The notes beneath the pieces were generated by a model, which worked only from the letters and a program-made list of their open reading frames with translations, was not told the origin of the DNA and did no database searches. A program made the translations under genes and the position numbers. A stretch of DNA of 64,000 bases from Deltaproteobacteria bacterium (GTDB taxonomy: Bacteria; Myxococcota_A; Polyangia; Haliangiales; JADYYK01). Positions 27,211 to 36,040 of this stretch are shown here, one piece after another. Location of the stretch: positions 62,001-126,000 of the forward strand of contig JADYYK010000146.1 of the NCBI GenBank assembly GCA_020853705.1, given 5' to 3'. Position 1 is the stretch's first letter, and each line of letters starts with the position of its first letter.

Positions 27211-28478
27211 TGGCGTCGCCCTTCGAGTTCTTCGCGACCTGCGCCAAGGGCACCGAGGGTGCCCTGCGCCGCGAGCTGGTGGCGCTGCGCGTGACGCGCG
27301 TGCGCGGCGATCGCGGCGGGGTCTGGTTCGCGGGTGAGCTGGAGGCGGGCATGAAGGTGTGCCTGCACTCGCGCACTGCGGTGCGTGTGCTCTTGCAGCT
27401 GGGGTCATTCGAGGCCGCGGGGTCGGACGCGCTGTACGAGGCCGCGCGCAAGATCGACTGGGCCGAGTGGGTCACGCCGAAGACGACCATCGCGGTCGAG
27501 GCCAGCGTGCGCGACTCCGAGGTCACGCACTCGCACTATGCGGCGCTGAAGGTGAAGGACGCCGTGGTCGACGCGCTGCGCGAGGCCACCGGCAATCGCC
27601 CCGACGTCGACCCGCACGCGCCCGACGTGCCCATCGTGCTGCACCTGGCGGGGGATCGCGCGACGCTGGCGCTGGATCTGGCCGGCGAGCCGCTGCACCG
27701 GCGCGGCTACCGCGTCGGCATGAGCGAGGCGCCGCTGAAGGAGAACCTGGCCGCGGCGGTGCTGGCGCTGGGCGGCGTGCTGCCCGAGGCGCCCTTCGTC
27801 GATCCCATGTGCGGCTCGGGCACCCTGGCCATCGAGCATGCGCTGGCGGCGCGCCGGGTGCCGCCCGGGCACCGGCGCGCGTTCGCGTTCCAGCACTGGC
27901 CGCGCTACCGCGGCGCGCTGCAGGGCAGCTGGGACCGCCTGCTGGAGGCGGCGCGCGCAGCCGTCCTGCCGGCGGCGCAGGCGCCCATCCTGGCGCGCGA
28001 TCGCTCGGCCGAGGCGGTCGAGCTGACCCGGCGCAACGCCACTGCGGCCGGCGTCGGGGCGGACATCCGGGTCGAGCTGGGCGACGTGCGCGACCTGCGC
28101 GTGGATGGGGCGGCGGGGACCATCTGCTGCAACCCGCCCTATGGCGAGCGGCTGTCGGCGCCGCCGCGGGCCGCGGCGCGCGCGGGTGAACGCCCGGGCG
28201 GGCGCGGCGGGCCACCGGGGCGAGGCGGCCGGGACGACCGCGGCGCGCGCGGCGGCCGGGACGGTCGTGACGCCGGCCGGGGCGGCGACGACGATGCGGC
28301 GCTGCGTGGCCTGTACGAGGACATGGCGGGGGCGTTCCGCGGCGCCGCCGGCTGGGACGTCGTGGTGCTGTCGGGCCACACCCTGTTCGAGCACGTGATG
28401 CGGCTCAAGCCCAAGATCTCGCACCGCCTGTTCAACGGCGCGCTCGAGGTCCGGCTGCTCAAGTACCACATCCGGTAG
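27210..28478 (+). CDS. THUMP-domain RNA methyltransferase (RlmL-like) with RGG-rich insert
   Basis: 422 residues. The N-terminus (FFATCAKGTEGALRRELVAL) and the THUMP domain (to about 160) match the RlmL/YcbY family (23S rRNA m2G methylation by family). The Rossmann methyltransferase part has the SAM motif FVDPMCGSGTLAIEHALAAR, and the catalytic NPPY motif as CCNPPYGERL near 310. Immediately after it, where other members have a short loop, comes a 40-residue insert rich in Arg, Gly and Asp (about 324-363: GRGGPPGRGGRDD and so on). The second methyltransferase domain of long YcbY is absent. Starts at the ATG at 27210, 1 bp overlapping the previous stop. Confidence 0.9.
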   Translation: MASPFEFFATCAKGTEGALRRELVALRVTRVRGDRGGVWFAGELEAGMKVCLHSRTAVRVLLQLGSFEAAGSDALYEAARKIDWAEWVTPKTTIAVEASVRDSEVTHSHYAALKVKDAVVDALREATGNRPDVDPHAPDVPIVLHLAGDRATLALDLAGEPLHRRGYRVGMSEAPLKENLAAAVLALGGVLPEAPFVDPMCGSGTLAIEHALAARRVPPGHRRAFAFQHWPRYRGALQGSWDRLLEAARAAVLPAAQAPILARDRSAEAVELTRRNATAAGVGADIRVELGDVRDLRVDGAAGTICCNPPYGERLSAPPRAAARAGERPGGRGGPPGRGGRDDRGARGGRDGRDAGRGGDDDAALRGLYEDMAGAFRGAAGWDVVVLSGHTLFEHVMRLKPKISHRLFNGALEVRLLKYHIR

Positions 28479-28510
28479 AGCGCCGACCGGTCACATCGGG
28501 CGCCGTCACG

Positions 28511-28538
28511 GGAACCTGGTCGCGGGACCGGGTGTCTC
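28511..28538 (+). promoter_or_regulatory. Candidate ECF-type promoter
   Basis: GGAACC (28511-28516) and TGTCTC (28533-28538) with a 16-nt spacer resemble the GGAAC / (C)GTCT pair used by ECF sigma factors. It lies in the 176-bp gap upstream of the VIT/VWA gene. The spacing fits, the -10 match is partial. An ECF factor is encoded 11 kb away; linkage between the two is unproven. Confidence 0.35.
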
Positions 28539-28654
28539 AGGCACGGTTCGCATCGAGCGCCCCGTGGGGGGCGGGCCGTACGTGATGGTGGCGTGGATCT
28601 TCCACGCCCGTGCGGCGTTCAAGCGCTCTGAGGTCTGGGCCTGAGGAGGGCAAG

Positions 28655-31369
28655 ATGTCGTCGTCACGGACGGTCGCGAGCGCACGCTCGCCGGGCCGCG
28701 CTGGGTGGCTTTGCGCGGGCGCGTTCGCGGCCTGGGCTCAGGCCGCCGTGGGCGCGCCGGCCACGGCTGCAACACCGGGGGGCGCAAAGCCGGCAGGCGC
28801 CAAGGGCGCACTCACCAGCGGCGCCGCCGCCGGGCAGCCCACCGAGGGCACCCTGGCGACCCGCGAGGGCAAGCGCGTGATCGAGGTCCCGCTGGCGCAC
28901 ACCGAGGTCACCATCCGCGCCCGCGGCCACCTGGCCGACGTCGAGGTGGTGCAGAGCTTCGTCAACCCCTTCCCGCGCAAGATCGAAGCCGTCTACATGT
29001 TCCCGCTGCCGACCGGCGCCGCCGTCAACGCGATGCGCATCAAGACCGGCACGCAGACCATCGAAGGCCAGATCCAGCCCCGCGCCGAGGCCACCCGGCT
29101 CTACCGCGCCGCGCGCGCCCGCGGCCAGGTCGCCGCCCTGCTGACCCAGGAGCGCCCCAACCTGTTCACCCAGTCGGTCGCCAACCTGGAGCCGGGCGCC
29201 AGGATCGACGTCACCCTGCGCTACGTGCAGGCGCTCGACTATGACGACGGCGGCTACGAGATCGTGTTCCCGATGGTGGCCGGTCCGCGCTATGTGCCGG
29301 CGCGGCAGCCCGTCGGACCCGGGAAGACCGGCGCCCCCGCGTCCGGGAGGGCCGGCGCCCCCACGTCCGGGAGGGCCGACGCCCCCGCGCCCGGGCAGGC
29401 CGACGCCCCCACCGCCAGTCCCGGCACGAGCGACCCCGACGCCGATCGCGATCCGGTGGTGACCGCCCCGGTGACGCTGCCCCCGGGCGCGCGCTCGGGC
29501 CATGACATCGGCCTCACCGTCGACCTCGACGCCGGGGTGCCCATCAGCAACGTGCGCTCGCCGTCCCACCTGCTGGTGCCGACGCGCGCACCCGCCAGCG
29601 CGTCGCAGGTCGCGCTGCGCCTGGCCCCAGGTGACAGCGTGCCCAACAAGGACTTCGTGCTGCGCTATGAGGTGGCCGGCGCGCGGCCCGCCTTCGCGCT
29701 GCTGGCCCATCGTGACGCCGCCATCTCGAACGCCCCCGCGGCCGATCCCGACGGCGCCTTCTTCCTGATGGCGCAGCCGCCCGCGGCCGCCGCCGGCGCC
29801 GCGGTGACCCCGCGCGAGGTCATCTTCGTGCTCGACACCTCGTCGTCGATGGCCGGCGCGCCGCTGGCCAAGGCGCGCCAGCTGATCCGGCGCACGCTCG
29901 CCGGCCTGGGCGCCGACGACACCTTCCAGATCGTGCGCTTCGATGACGCCGCCAGCGCGCTCGGCCCGCGCCCGCTGGCCAGCCGCGCGCGCAACGTCAC
30001 CCTGGCCACGGCGTGGCTGGACGCCCTGGTCGCCGGCGGCGGCACCGAGGTCGTGCGTGGCATCGACGCCGCGCTGGCGCAGCCGCACGATCCGGCACGG
30101 CTGCGCGTGGTGGTCTTCCTGACCGATGGCTTCGTCGGCAACGAGGACGAGATCCTGGCCTCGGTGGCCAGCCACATGGGCGAGGCGCGGCTGTTCTGCT
30201 TCGGCGTCGGCTCCGCGGTGAATCGCTACCTGCTCGAGGAGCTGGCGCGGATCGGTCGCGGCACCACCCAGGTCGTGCGCGCCGACGAGGACGAGGCCGC
30301 CGCGGTCGAGCGCTTCCACGCCCGCCTGGCCCGGCCGCTCCTGACCGACGTGCGCATCGACTGGAAGGGGCTGGCGGTGCGTGACCTCAGCCCGGCCCAG
30401 GTGCCCGATCTGTTCGCCGGTCAGCCCATCATCCTGAGCGGTCGCTACACCAGCGCCGGCGCCGCCACCATCACGGTGCACGGCCGCCAGGCTGGCCGCG
30501 CGGTGAGCTTCGACGTCCCGGTCACGCTGCCGGAGTCGCGCCCCGACCCCGCCATCGCCACGGTGTGGGCGCGCGCGCGCATCGCCGACCTGTCGCGCGC
30601 CCAGCTGCGCGGTGAGCGGCCCGAGCTGCGCGCCGAGATCCTGCGCCTGGCGCTGGCGCACCGGCTGATGACCCGCTACACCGCGTTCGTCGCGGTCGAC
30701 ACCTCGCGCGTCACCGCGGGCGGCGCCGCGACCCGGGTCGACGTCCCGGTCGAGGTGCCCGACGCCATCAAGCACCCGGGCGGCACCAGCGGCGGCGGCT
30801 GGGGCGGCAGCGGCAGCGGCTGGGGCGGCGGGGGCAGTGGCAGTGCCGTGGCCTACGGCTCGGCCGGCATCACCATGGGCATGCAGTCGCAGAGCTACTC
30901 GGTCGGCGCCGCCAGCAAGGCCAGCGAGCCGGTCGAGCACGCGGTGGCCGGCAAGTCGTATCCGATGGTGCTGCGCAGCGCCGACGTGTCGTCCCCGGCG
31001 CCGGCGGCGGAGCCCGCCAAACCCAAGATCAAGGTCAAGGGCGACAAGGACCCCGGCAACGCCGCGCCGTCCGCTGACCGCGCGGGGGAGGAGTCCGAGG
31101 CGATCGTCGTCAAGCGCGCCCTGACGAAGCTGGTCCCGGTGCGCGCCTGCCTCGACGCCGCGCACGCGCGCGACCCGGCGCTGACCGGCAAGGTCGTGGT
31201 CGAGTTCGACGTCGGCCCGACCGGCGTCATGACCGTGCGGGTGCTGTCGTCGCCCAGGCCGGACGCCGCGCTGAACCTGTGCCTGATGGGCAAGGGCCGC
31301 ACCACCGCGGTGCGCGCCTCCAGCCCGACCAAGGTCCGCGTGACCTTCTCCATCGTGAGCAGCAAGTGA
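28655..31369 (+). CDS. VIT-VWA surface protein with TonB/AgmX-like C-terminal domain
   Basis: 904 residues; start ATG at 28655 after GAGGAGGG. Signal-like N-terminus, then a VIT (vault/inter-alpha-trypsin) domain at about 65-215 (VIEVPLAHTEVTIRARGHLADVEV ... PLPTGAAVNAMRI). A VWA domain follows with the MIDAS motif DTSSSMAG near 393, and threonine/aspartate MIDAS residues in FLTDGFVGNEDEI. A Gly-rich/Ser-rich stretch (GGGWGGSGSGWGGGGSGS, about 715-735) precedes a C-terminal AgmX/PglI-type domain with VEFDVGPTGVMTVRVLSS and a CLMG segment, as in myxobacterial gliding-related proteins. An internal 24-bp tandem repeat lies at 29319-29414. Probably exported and anchored at the cell envelope; the next gene starts 9 bp downstream. 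Confidence 0.88.
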   Translation: MSSSRTVASARSPGRAGWLCAGAFAAWAQAAVGAPATAATPGGAKPAGAKGALTSGAAAGQPTEGTLATREGKRVIEVPLAHTEVTIRARGHLADVEVVQSFVNPFPRKIEAVYMFPLPTGAAVNAMRIKTGTQTIEGQIQPRAEATRLYRAARARGQVAALLTQERPNLFTQSVANLEPGARIDVTLRYVQALDYDDGGYEIVFPMVAGPRYVPARQPVGPGKTGAPASGRAGAPTSGRADAPAPGQADAPTASPGTSDPDADRDPVVTAPVTLPPGARSGHDIGLTVDLDAGVPISNVRSPSHLLVPTRAPASASQVALRLAPGDSVPNKDFVLRYEVAGARPAFALLAHRDAAISNAPAADPDGAFFLMAQPPAAAAGAAVTPREVIFVLDTSSSMAGAPLAKARQLIRRTLAGLGADDTFQIVRFDDAASALGPRPLASRARNVTLATAWLDALVAGGGTEVVRGIDAALAQPHDPARLRVVVFLTDGFVGNEDEILASVASHMGEARLFCFGVGSAVNRYLLEELARIGRGTTQVVRADEDEAAAVERFHARLARPLLTDVRIDWKGLAVRDLSPAQVPDLFAGQPIILSGRYTSAGAATITVHGRQAGRAVSFDVPVTLPESRPDPAIATVWARARIADLSRAQLRGERPELRAEILRLALAHRLMTRYTAFVAVDTSRVTAGGAATRVDVPVEVPDAIKHPGGTSGGGWGGSGSGWGGGGSGSAVAYGSAGITMGMQSQSYSVGAASKASEPVEHAVAGKSYPMVLRSADVSSPAPAAEPAKPKIKVKGDKDPGNAAPSADRAGEESEAIVVKRALTKLVPVRACLDAAHARDPALTGKVVVEFDVGPTGVMTVRVLSSPRPDAALNLCLMGKGRTTAVRASSPTKVRVTFSIVSSK
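29319..29414 (+). repeat. 24-bp tandem repeat, 4 copies, inside VIT-VWA gene
   Basis: Four units of 24 bp (29319-29342, 29343-29366, 29367-29390, 29391-29414) sharing CCGGG..GGCCG.CGCCCCC. Each encodes eight residues such as SGRAGAPT or SGRADAPA, in a low-complexity linker after the VIT domain. Frame-preserving unit length. Confidence 0.93.
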
Positions 31370-31377
31370 GGCCCGCC

Positions 31378-32970
31378 ATGCGCACCCCGATGCACCTCGC
31401 CATCACGCTGGCGCTGATCACCGTGACGCCGTCGTGTAGCTCACGCGGCGGTGACAGCGGCACCGGCACGGCGGCCGACACGCGCGGCGGCAAACCGGGT
31501 CGCACCGGCACCGGCGCGCCAGGCAGCGCCGCCGTCGGCACCGGCGCGCCAGGCGTCGCCGCTGATGGCACCCTGGTCCCGGCTCCCGGCGCCGACCTGA
31601 CCGGCCCGGTCGCCCCGCCCAGCCCAGGCGAGCCCCGCCCCGCGCGGGTCGTCGCCCCGCTCGACCTCGGCAGCGACCGCGCCGCCATCGCCGTCGAGCT
31701 GCCACGCCCACCCCGCGGCGGCGCCGCCAGCTTCAGCTTCGGCGAGGAGCGCCACGGCTGGGTCACCCGTATCCCCGAGGCCAACCAGCTGCCCTCGGTG
31801 GCCTATGGCGGTGGCCGGATCTATGTCTCGGGCGGCTTCGAGTCGGTGTCCTTCTATGGCCTCGACGCCGCCACCGGGCGCATCGAGTGGGCCTCGCAGG
31901 CGCTGGAGGACAACGGCCCCACCGCCCCGCTGTACATCGCCAAGGACGGCGACGGTGACGGCGACGAGGGGCGCGTGGTCTTCAACACCGAGAGCTGCAC
32001 CCTGTTCGTGATGGAGGCGCGCACTGGCAAGAAGCTGTGGTTCAAGTACCTCGGCGATCCGACGCTGTCGCAGCCCGCGGTCTCCGCCGGCCTGGTCATC
32101 GCCGCGCACCCCGGCGGCAGCGCTCACGAGCTGACCGCCTACCGGATCAGGAACGGCAACCCGGTGTGGACCCGGGGCATCGACGGCGAGCTCCTGGCCG
32201 CCCCCGTGATCGCGGACGGCGCGGTCTACGCCTCCAGCGTGGCCGGCACCACCTACAAGTTCGACCTGAAGTCGGGCCGCAAGGCGTGGTCACGCCGGCT
32301 GCGCGCGACCACCGCGCCCTGGCTGGTCGGCGATCGTCTGCACGTCAGCCGCAAGGCCGGCGGGCGCGAGGTCCAGACCGTGGTGTCCGCCGCCACCGGC
32401 GAGGTCATCGCCAGCCATGGCAGCTCCGACGGCAAGTACCTCGGCGACGTGCCGAAGGATCTCAACGACTGGAAGAAGGTCTGGGCCTTCGAGGGCTCGC
32501 GCCCCGCGGTCCTGCACGGCGTGCGCTATGTCGCCATGGGCGGCCGCATCGAGGCCAGCGACGCCGCCAGCGGCGAGCTGCTCTGGGTGCGCCGCTACGC
32601 CCCCGCCGAGGATCAGCGCTCGGTCGGCGCGGTCGCCGTGGCCGGCTCGCAGCTGGTCGTCGCCACCCGCAAGGGCGAGGTCTTCGGCCTGGACATCGAC
32701 ACCGGCTACACGGTGTGGGCCTACGCCACCGGCGCCCAGATCGTCGCCCAGCCCATCGTCGCCAGGGGCTGGGTCTACCTCAGCACCACCGACGGTCAGG
32801 TCATCGCCCTCGAGGTCGCCGACGCCAGCCTCGACGGCTGGCACATGTGGGGCGGCGACCCGCACCACAACGGCCTGGTCACCACGAGCACCGAGGCGGC
32901 CGCCGCAGCCACCGCAGCCACCGCCCCGGATGCCATCCCCGCCGTCGCGACGACCCCCGCATCGCCTTGA
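31378..32970 (+). CDS. PQQ-like beta-propeller lipoprotein
   Basis: 530 residues. The signal MRTPMHLAITLALITVTPSC ends in a lipobox Cys near 20 (ATG 31378, GTGAGG upstream; 31390 is alternative). After a Gly/Thr/Pro spacer the body is a BamB/PQQ-type propeller of about seven blades, each with a W-containing closing strand such as YGLDAATGRIEWAS, RNGNPVWTRGIDGELLAAPV, DIDTGYTVWAYATGAQIVAQP, and an AVYASSVAGTTYKFDLKSGRKAWSRR blade. The role is structural/surface; a quinone cofactor is not implied. The last 92 bases overlap the end of the opposite-strand permease gene; the last 30 residues are Ala/Thr-rich. Confidence 0.85.
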   Translation: MRTPMHLAITLALITVTPSCSSRGGDSGTGTAADTRGGKPGRTGTGAPGSAAVGTGAPGVAADGTLVPAPGADLTGPVAPPSPGEPRPARVVAPLDLGSDRAAIAVELPRPPRGGAASFSFGEERHGWVTRIPEANQLPSVAYGGGRIYVSGGFESVSFYGLDAATGRIEWASQALEDNGPTAPLYIAKDGDGDGDEGRVVFNTESCTLFVMEARTGKKLWFKYLGDPTLSQPAVSAGLVIAAHPGGSAHELTAYRIRNGNPVWTRGIDGELLAAPVIADGAVYASSVAGTTYKFDLKSGRKAWSRRLRATTAPWLVGDRLHVSRKAGGREVQTVVSAATGEVIASHGSSDGKYLGDVPKDLNDWKKVWAFEGSRPAVLHGVRYVAMGGRIEASDAASGELLWVRRYAPAEDQRSVGAVAVAGSQLVVATRKGEVFGLDIDTGYTVWAYATGAQIVAQPIVARGWVYLSTTDGQVIALEVADASLDGWHMWGGDPHHNGLVTTSTEAAAAATAATAPDAIPAVATTPASP

Positions 32971-34123
32971 TCGGCGACATCCGGGCCGCCCGGATCGCCG
33001 GCAACAGGCCGCCGACCAGCCCCATCGCCATCGCGAAGAGGATCGACCACTGAAAGGTCCCAGGCTTGGCCACGAAGCGGAAGACCACCTCCGACCAGCT
33101 GGCGAAGTTCATGGTCGAGAACTTCACCGTCGTCATGCCCATCGCGGCGACCACGCCGATGACCCCACCCATGGCCGACAGCGCCAGCGACTCGAACAGA
33201 AATGCCAGCAGGATCGAGATCCTCGAGAAGCCCAGCGCCCGCAGCGTGCCGATCTCCCGCTGCCGGGTCGCGACCGCGCCGTACATGGTGATGATGGCGC
33301 CAATCATGGCCCCGACGGCGAAGAACACCGCGATGGCATAGCCCAGGAAGCTGATGAACTGGCCCAGACCGTTGGCCTGCTTCTCGTAGTACTTGGTCTC
33401 GCGCTCGACCTCGTACTCGCGCAGCTGGGGGTCGTTCTTGAAGCCGTCCTTGAAGGCCTGCAGGCTGCCCGGCGTCATCAGCCGCACGTGCACCGACGAC
33501 ACCAGCCCGGGCCGGTCGAACATGGTGCGCATGACCTCGAGGTCGCCCCACACCTCCGACTCCAGCGAGCCGCCACCGGCCGCGAACACGCCGACCACGT
33601 CGAAGGGCTGGTTCTCGACCATCGCGAACGACTTGCCGATGTCGAAGCCCTGGAAGCGCCCGCGCGCGGCGCGCCCGACCACGACCTCGCGGGTGCCCGG
33701 CTTGGGCTCGCGCCCGGCCACGATGCGGGCCTCGCTGCGGAACTTCAGCCAGTTGTCCGGCATCCCGCGCATGGTCACGTTGGCCACGCCGCTGGTGCCG
33801 ACCTTGGGGTGGGTGATGACGACGACCATCTCGGCCTGCGCCAGGGGCCCGTTCTCTCCCTGGGCCACACCGCCCATCTGCGCGATCTTGCCGACCTGGT
33901 TCTGCAGGATGGTCGACCCCAGCTCGGCCTGGGCGCCCTTGGACATGACGATCGCGGTGTCCTCGCGTCCCGACGCCCCCAGCGTCTCCTTGATGCCGTT
34001 ACCGAGCATCATCACGGAGGCAAACACGAACACCACCAGCGCGATGCCGAATGCCGTCGCGAACGTGGTCGCCTTGCGCACCATCAGGCTGCGCAGGCTG
34101 TAGCTCAGCGGAATCATCGCCAT
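32879..34123 (-). CDS. MacB/FtsX-type ABC transporter permease, second subunit
   Basis: 414 residues. One N-terminal membrane helix (FATAFGIALVVFVFASVMM), a large periplasmic domain, then three C-terminal helices (about 262-285, 310-335, 365-385) with the FtsX signature ATRQREIGTLRALGFSRISILLAFLFESL. The tail after KAMRG (GSSRRRGWHPGRWLRWLRR) is an arginine-rich extension not present in relatives, and it is exactly the part that overlaps the PQQ gene on the other strand. Last gene of the operon adaptor-ATPase-permease-permease; 4 bp after the previous stop. Confidence 0.9.
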   Translation of the reverse strand: MAMIPLSYSLRSLMVRKATTFATAFGIALVVFVFASVMMLGNGIKETLGASGREDTAIVMSKGAQAELGSTILQNQVGKIAQMGGVAQGENGPLAQAEMVVVITHPKVGTSGVANVTMRGMPDNWLKFRSEARIVAGREPKPGTREVVVGRAARGRFQGFDIGKSFAMVENQPFDVVGVFAAGGGSLESEVWGDLEVMRTMFDRPGLVSSVHVRLMTPGSLQAFKDGFKNDPQLREYEVERETKYYEKQANGLGQFISFLGYAIAVFFAVGAMIGAIITMYGAVATRQREIGTLRALGFSRISILLAFLFESLALSAMGGVIGVVAAMGMTTVKFSTMNFASWSEVVFRFVAKPGTFQWSILFAMAMGLVGGLLPAIRAARMSPIKAMRGSSRRRGWHPGRWLRWLRRPPRCSW

Positions 34124-34127
34124 GACG

Positions 34128-35294
34128 TCACCCCACCCTGCGCAGCGCGTCGACGACCTTGAGCTGCGAGGCGCGCCACGCCGGCCACGCCGCCGCGATC
34201 GCCGCCAGCACCACGGCCAGCACCATCGCCGCCGTCGCCGTCGCCGTCGTGATCCCGAACACCGGGAACAGCCCGCCCATGTTCTCCTCGAGCCAGCGCC
34301 CCATGCCCATGTTGATCAGCGGATAACCCAGCAGCAGCGCCAGCCCGCCACCCATGATACCCACCACCAGCGACTCGCCCACGATGAAGGCCAGCACGTG
34401 CCTGGGCAGGAAGCCGATGGCTCGGAGCACGCCATACTCGCCGGTGCGCTCGCGCACTCCCATGGCGATGGTGTTGCCGAGGATCAGCGCCATGATGGCC
34501 AGGATCACGATCGACACCACGTTGATCGCAGTCAGGATGGCGGTGAAGGCGGCCAGGAACGATCGGTTCAGCTCCAGCTCGCTCTGCGACAGCGTGGGCA
34601 TGCCCGACGACTTGAAGTGATCGTCGATGCGCTTGCTCATCTCGGCGCTGACCACTCCGGGCTTGGTGCGCACGATCAGCCAGCCGACGCGGTTCTGCCG
34701 CTCCGACGACAGCTTCTCGTTGAGATAGGCCCAGTGGAACATGAACTGGTTGCGGTCGGCCCCCCTGCGGGTGGCGGTGTAAATGGCGCTGATGTTGAAT
34801 TCCATGTCGAACGGATACACGCCGCCGGTCAGGGTCACCTTGCTGCCCAGCTTCCAGCCCATCTTGCGGGCCAGCACATCGCCCACGATGGCTCCCTGGC
34901 GGTCGCCCACCCAGGCCTGCTTCTGCTCGGCCGAGACGATGAACTCGTCATAGACCTGCAGCGCGGACTCGGGATCGACGGCGAGGTTGGCGAAGAACTC
35001 CTGCTTGTGCTTGGGGTCGCGGCCGCCGAACCAGTTGGCCCAGGTCACGGCCTGGACGCCGGCCATGTCCTTGACCTCCTGGACGTACTTCTTGGGCAGC
35101 AACACGACCCACGAGATCTTGCTGCGCACGGCCATGCGGTCCTTCTGCGAGAACTCCTCGGCCTGGGTCCACGCCGAGAGCACCGTGCGCAGCGTCATGA
35201 ACGCCAGCAGGGCGACCGCGACCCCCAGCACCGTGAGCCCCGTGCGCACCTTGTTGCGCAGCACGTTGCGCGCCGCGAGCAGCGGCAAGTTCAC
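34128..35294 (-). CDS. MacB/FtsX-type ABC transporter permease, first subunit
   Basis: 388 residues from a GTG overlapping the ATPase stop (GTGA). N-terminal helix VRTGLTVLGVAVALLAFMT, a periplasmic domain of about 210 residues, and a C-terminal triple-helix block with ILTAINVVSIVILAIMALI, MGVRERTGEYGVLRAIGFLPR, and a final EENMGGLFPVFGI...AWPAWRAS segment. Partner of the second permease; the two would form a heterodimer instead of a homodimer as in MacB. Confidence 0.92.
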   Translation of the reverse strand: MNLPLLAARNVLRNKVRTGLTVLGVAVALLAFMTLRTVLSAWTQAEEFSQKDRMAVRSKISWVVLLPKKYVQEVKDMAGVQAVTWANWFGGRDPKHKQEFFANLAVDPESALQVYDEFIVSAEQKQAWVGDRQGAIVGDVLARKMGWKLGSKVTLTGGVYPFDMEFNISAIYTATRRGADRNQFMFHWAYLNEKLSSERQNRVGWLIVRTKPGVVSAEMSKRIDDHFKSSGMPTLSQSELELNRSFLAAFTAILTAINVVSIVILAIMALILGNTIAMGVRERTGEYGVLRAIGFLPRHVLAFIVGESLVVGIMGGGLALLLGYPLINMGMGRWLEENMGGLFPVFGITTATATAAMVLAVVLAAIAAAWPAWRASQLKVVDALRRVG

Positions 35295-36040
35295 TTGAGC
35301 CTCCCCTTGTCGAGGCGGCGCTGCACGCTGGCGCGCTCTGACGCCGCCGGGTCGTGGGTGACCATGAAGATGGTCTTCTTGAGCTCCTTGTTGAGCTTCT
35401 CGAGCAGCGTCAGGATGTCGTCGGCGCTCTGTCGATCGAGGTCACCGGTGGGCTCGTCGGCGACGATGATCTTGGGGTCGTTGACGATGGCGCGCGCGAT
35501 GGCGACGCGCTGCTCCTGCCCGCCCGACAGCTGGCGTGGGTAGTGGTGCATGCGGTCCTCGAGGCCGACCACGCGCAGCGCGGTCTGCGCCCGCTTCTTG
35601 CGCTCGGCGCCGCCCAGCGAGGTCAGCAGCAGCGGCAGCTCCACGTTCTGCAGCGCGGTCAGCACCGGCATCAGGTTGTAGGCCTGGAAGATGAAGCCGA
35701 TGTTCTGTGACCGCCACTTGGCCAGCGTGCGATCGCTGGCGTTGGTCAGATCGGTGCCGGCGACCGTGATCTTGCCGCGCGTCGGCCGGTCGAGGCCGGC
35801 GATCAGGTTGAGCAGGGTCGACTTGCCCGAGCCCGACGGCCCCATCAGGGCCTCGAACGAGCCCTCGGGCACGTCGAGATCGAGGCCGTCGAGGACCTTC
35901 ACCGGCTCCTTGCCGCGAAAGAAGGTCTTGCCGACGCCGACCAGACTGACGATCGCGGGCGACTCCGGCTGGGTGCGATACGGAGGGGGATTCTTGGCAG
36001 CTTCGTCAGCCGCCTTGCCTTCGGCCTGCGCGTCGCTCAT
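35291..36040 (-). CDS. ABC transporter ATP-binding subunit (MacB/LolD type)
   Basis: 249 residues. Walker A GPSGSGKSTLL, Q-loop, ABC signature LSGGQEQRVAIARAI, Walker B IIVADEPTGDLD and H-loop VTHD are all present; a 30-residue N-terminal extension precedes them. The RQSADDILTLLEKLNKELKKTI stretch is typical of the MacB/LolD/FtsE group, which powers mechanotransmission to a periplasmic adaptor. ATG overlaps the adaptor stop by 4 bp. Confidence 0.95.
   Translation of the reverse strand: MSDAQAEGKAADEAAKNPPPYRTQPESPAIVSLVGVGKTFFRGKEPVKVLDGLDLDVPEGSFEALMGPSGSGKSTLLNLIAGLDRPTRGKITVAGTDLTNASDRTLAKWRSQNIGFIFQAYNLMPVLTALQNVELPLLLTSLGGAERKKRAQTALRVVGLEDRMHHYPRQLSGGQEQRVAIARAIVNDPKIIVADEPTGDLDRQSADDILTLLEKLNKELKKTIFMVTHDPAASERASVQRRLDKGRLK

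Noticed and set aside
28664..31165. 833-codon minus-strand frame opposite the VIT-VWA gene
   Set aside because: Ala/Gly/Arg/His-rich shadow without motifs; the plus strand carries VIT, VWA and AgmX-like domains.
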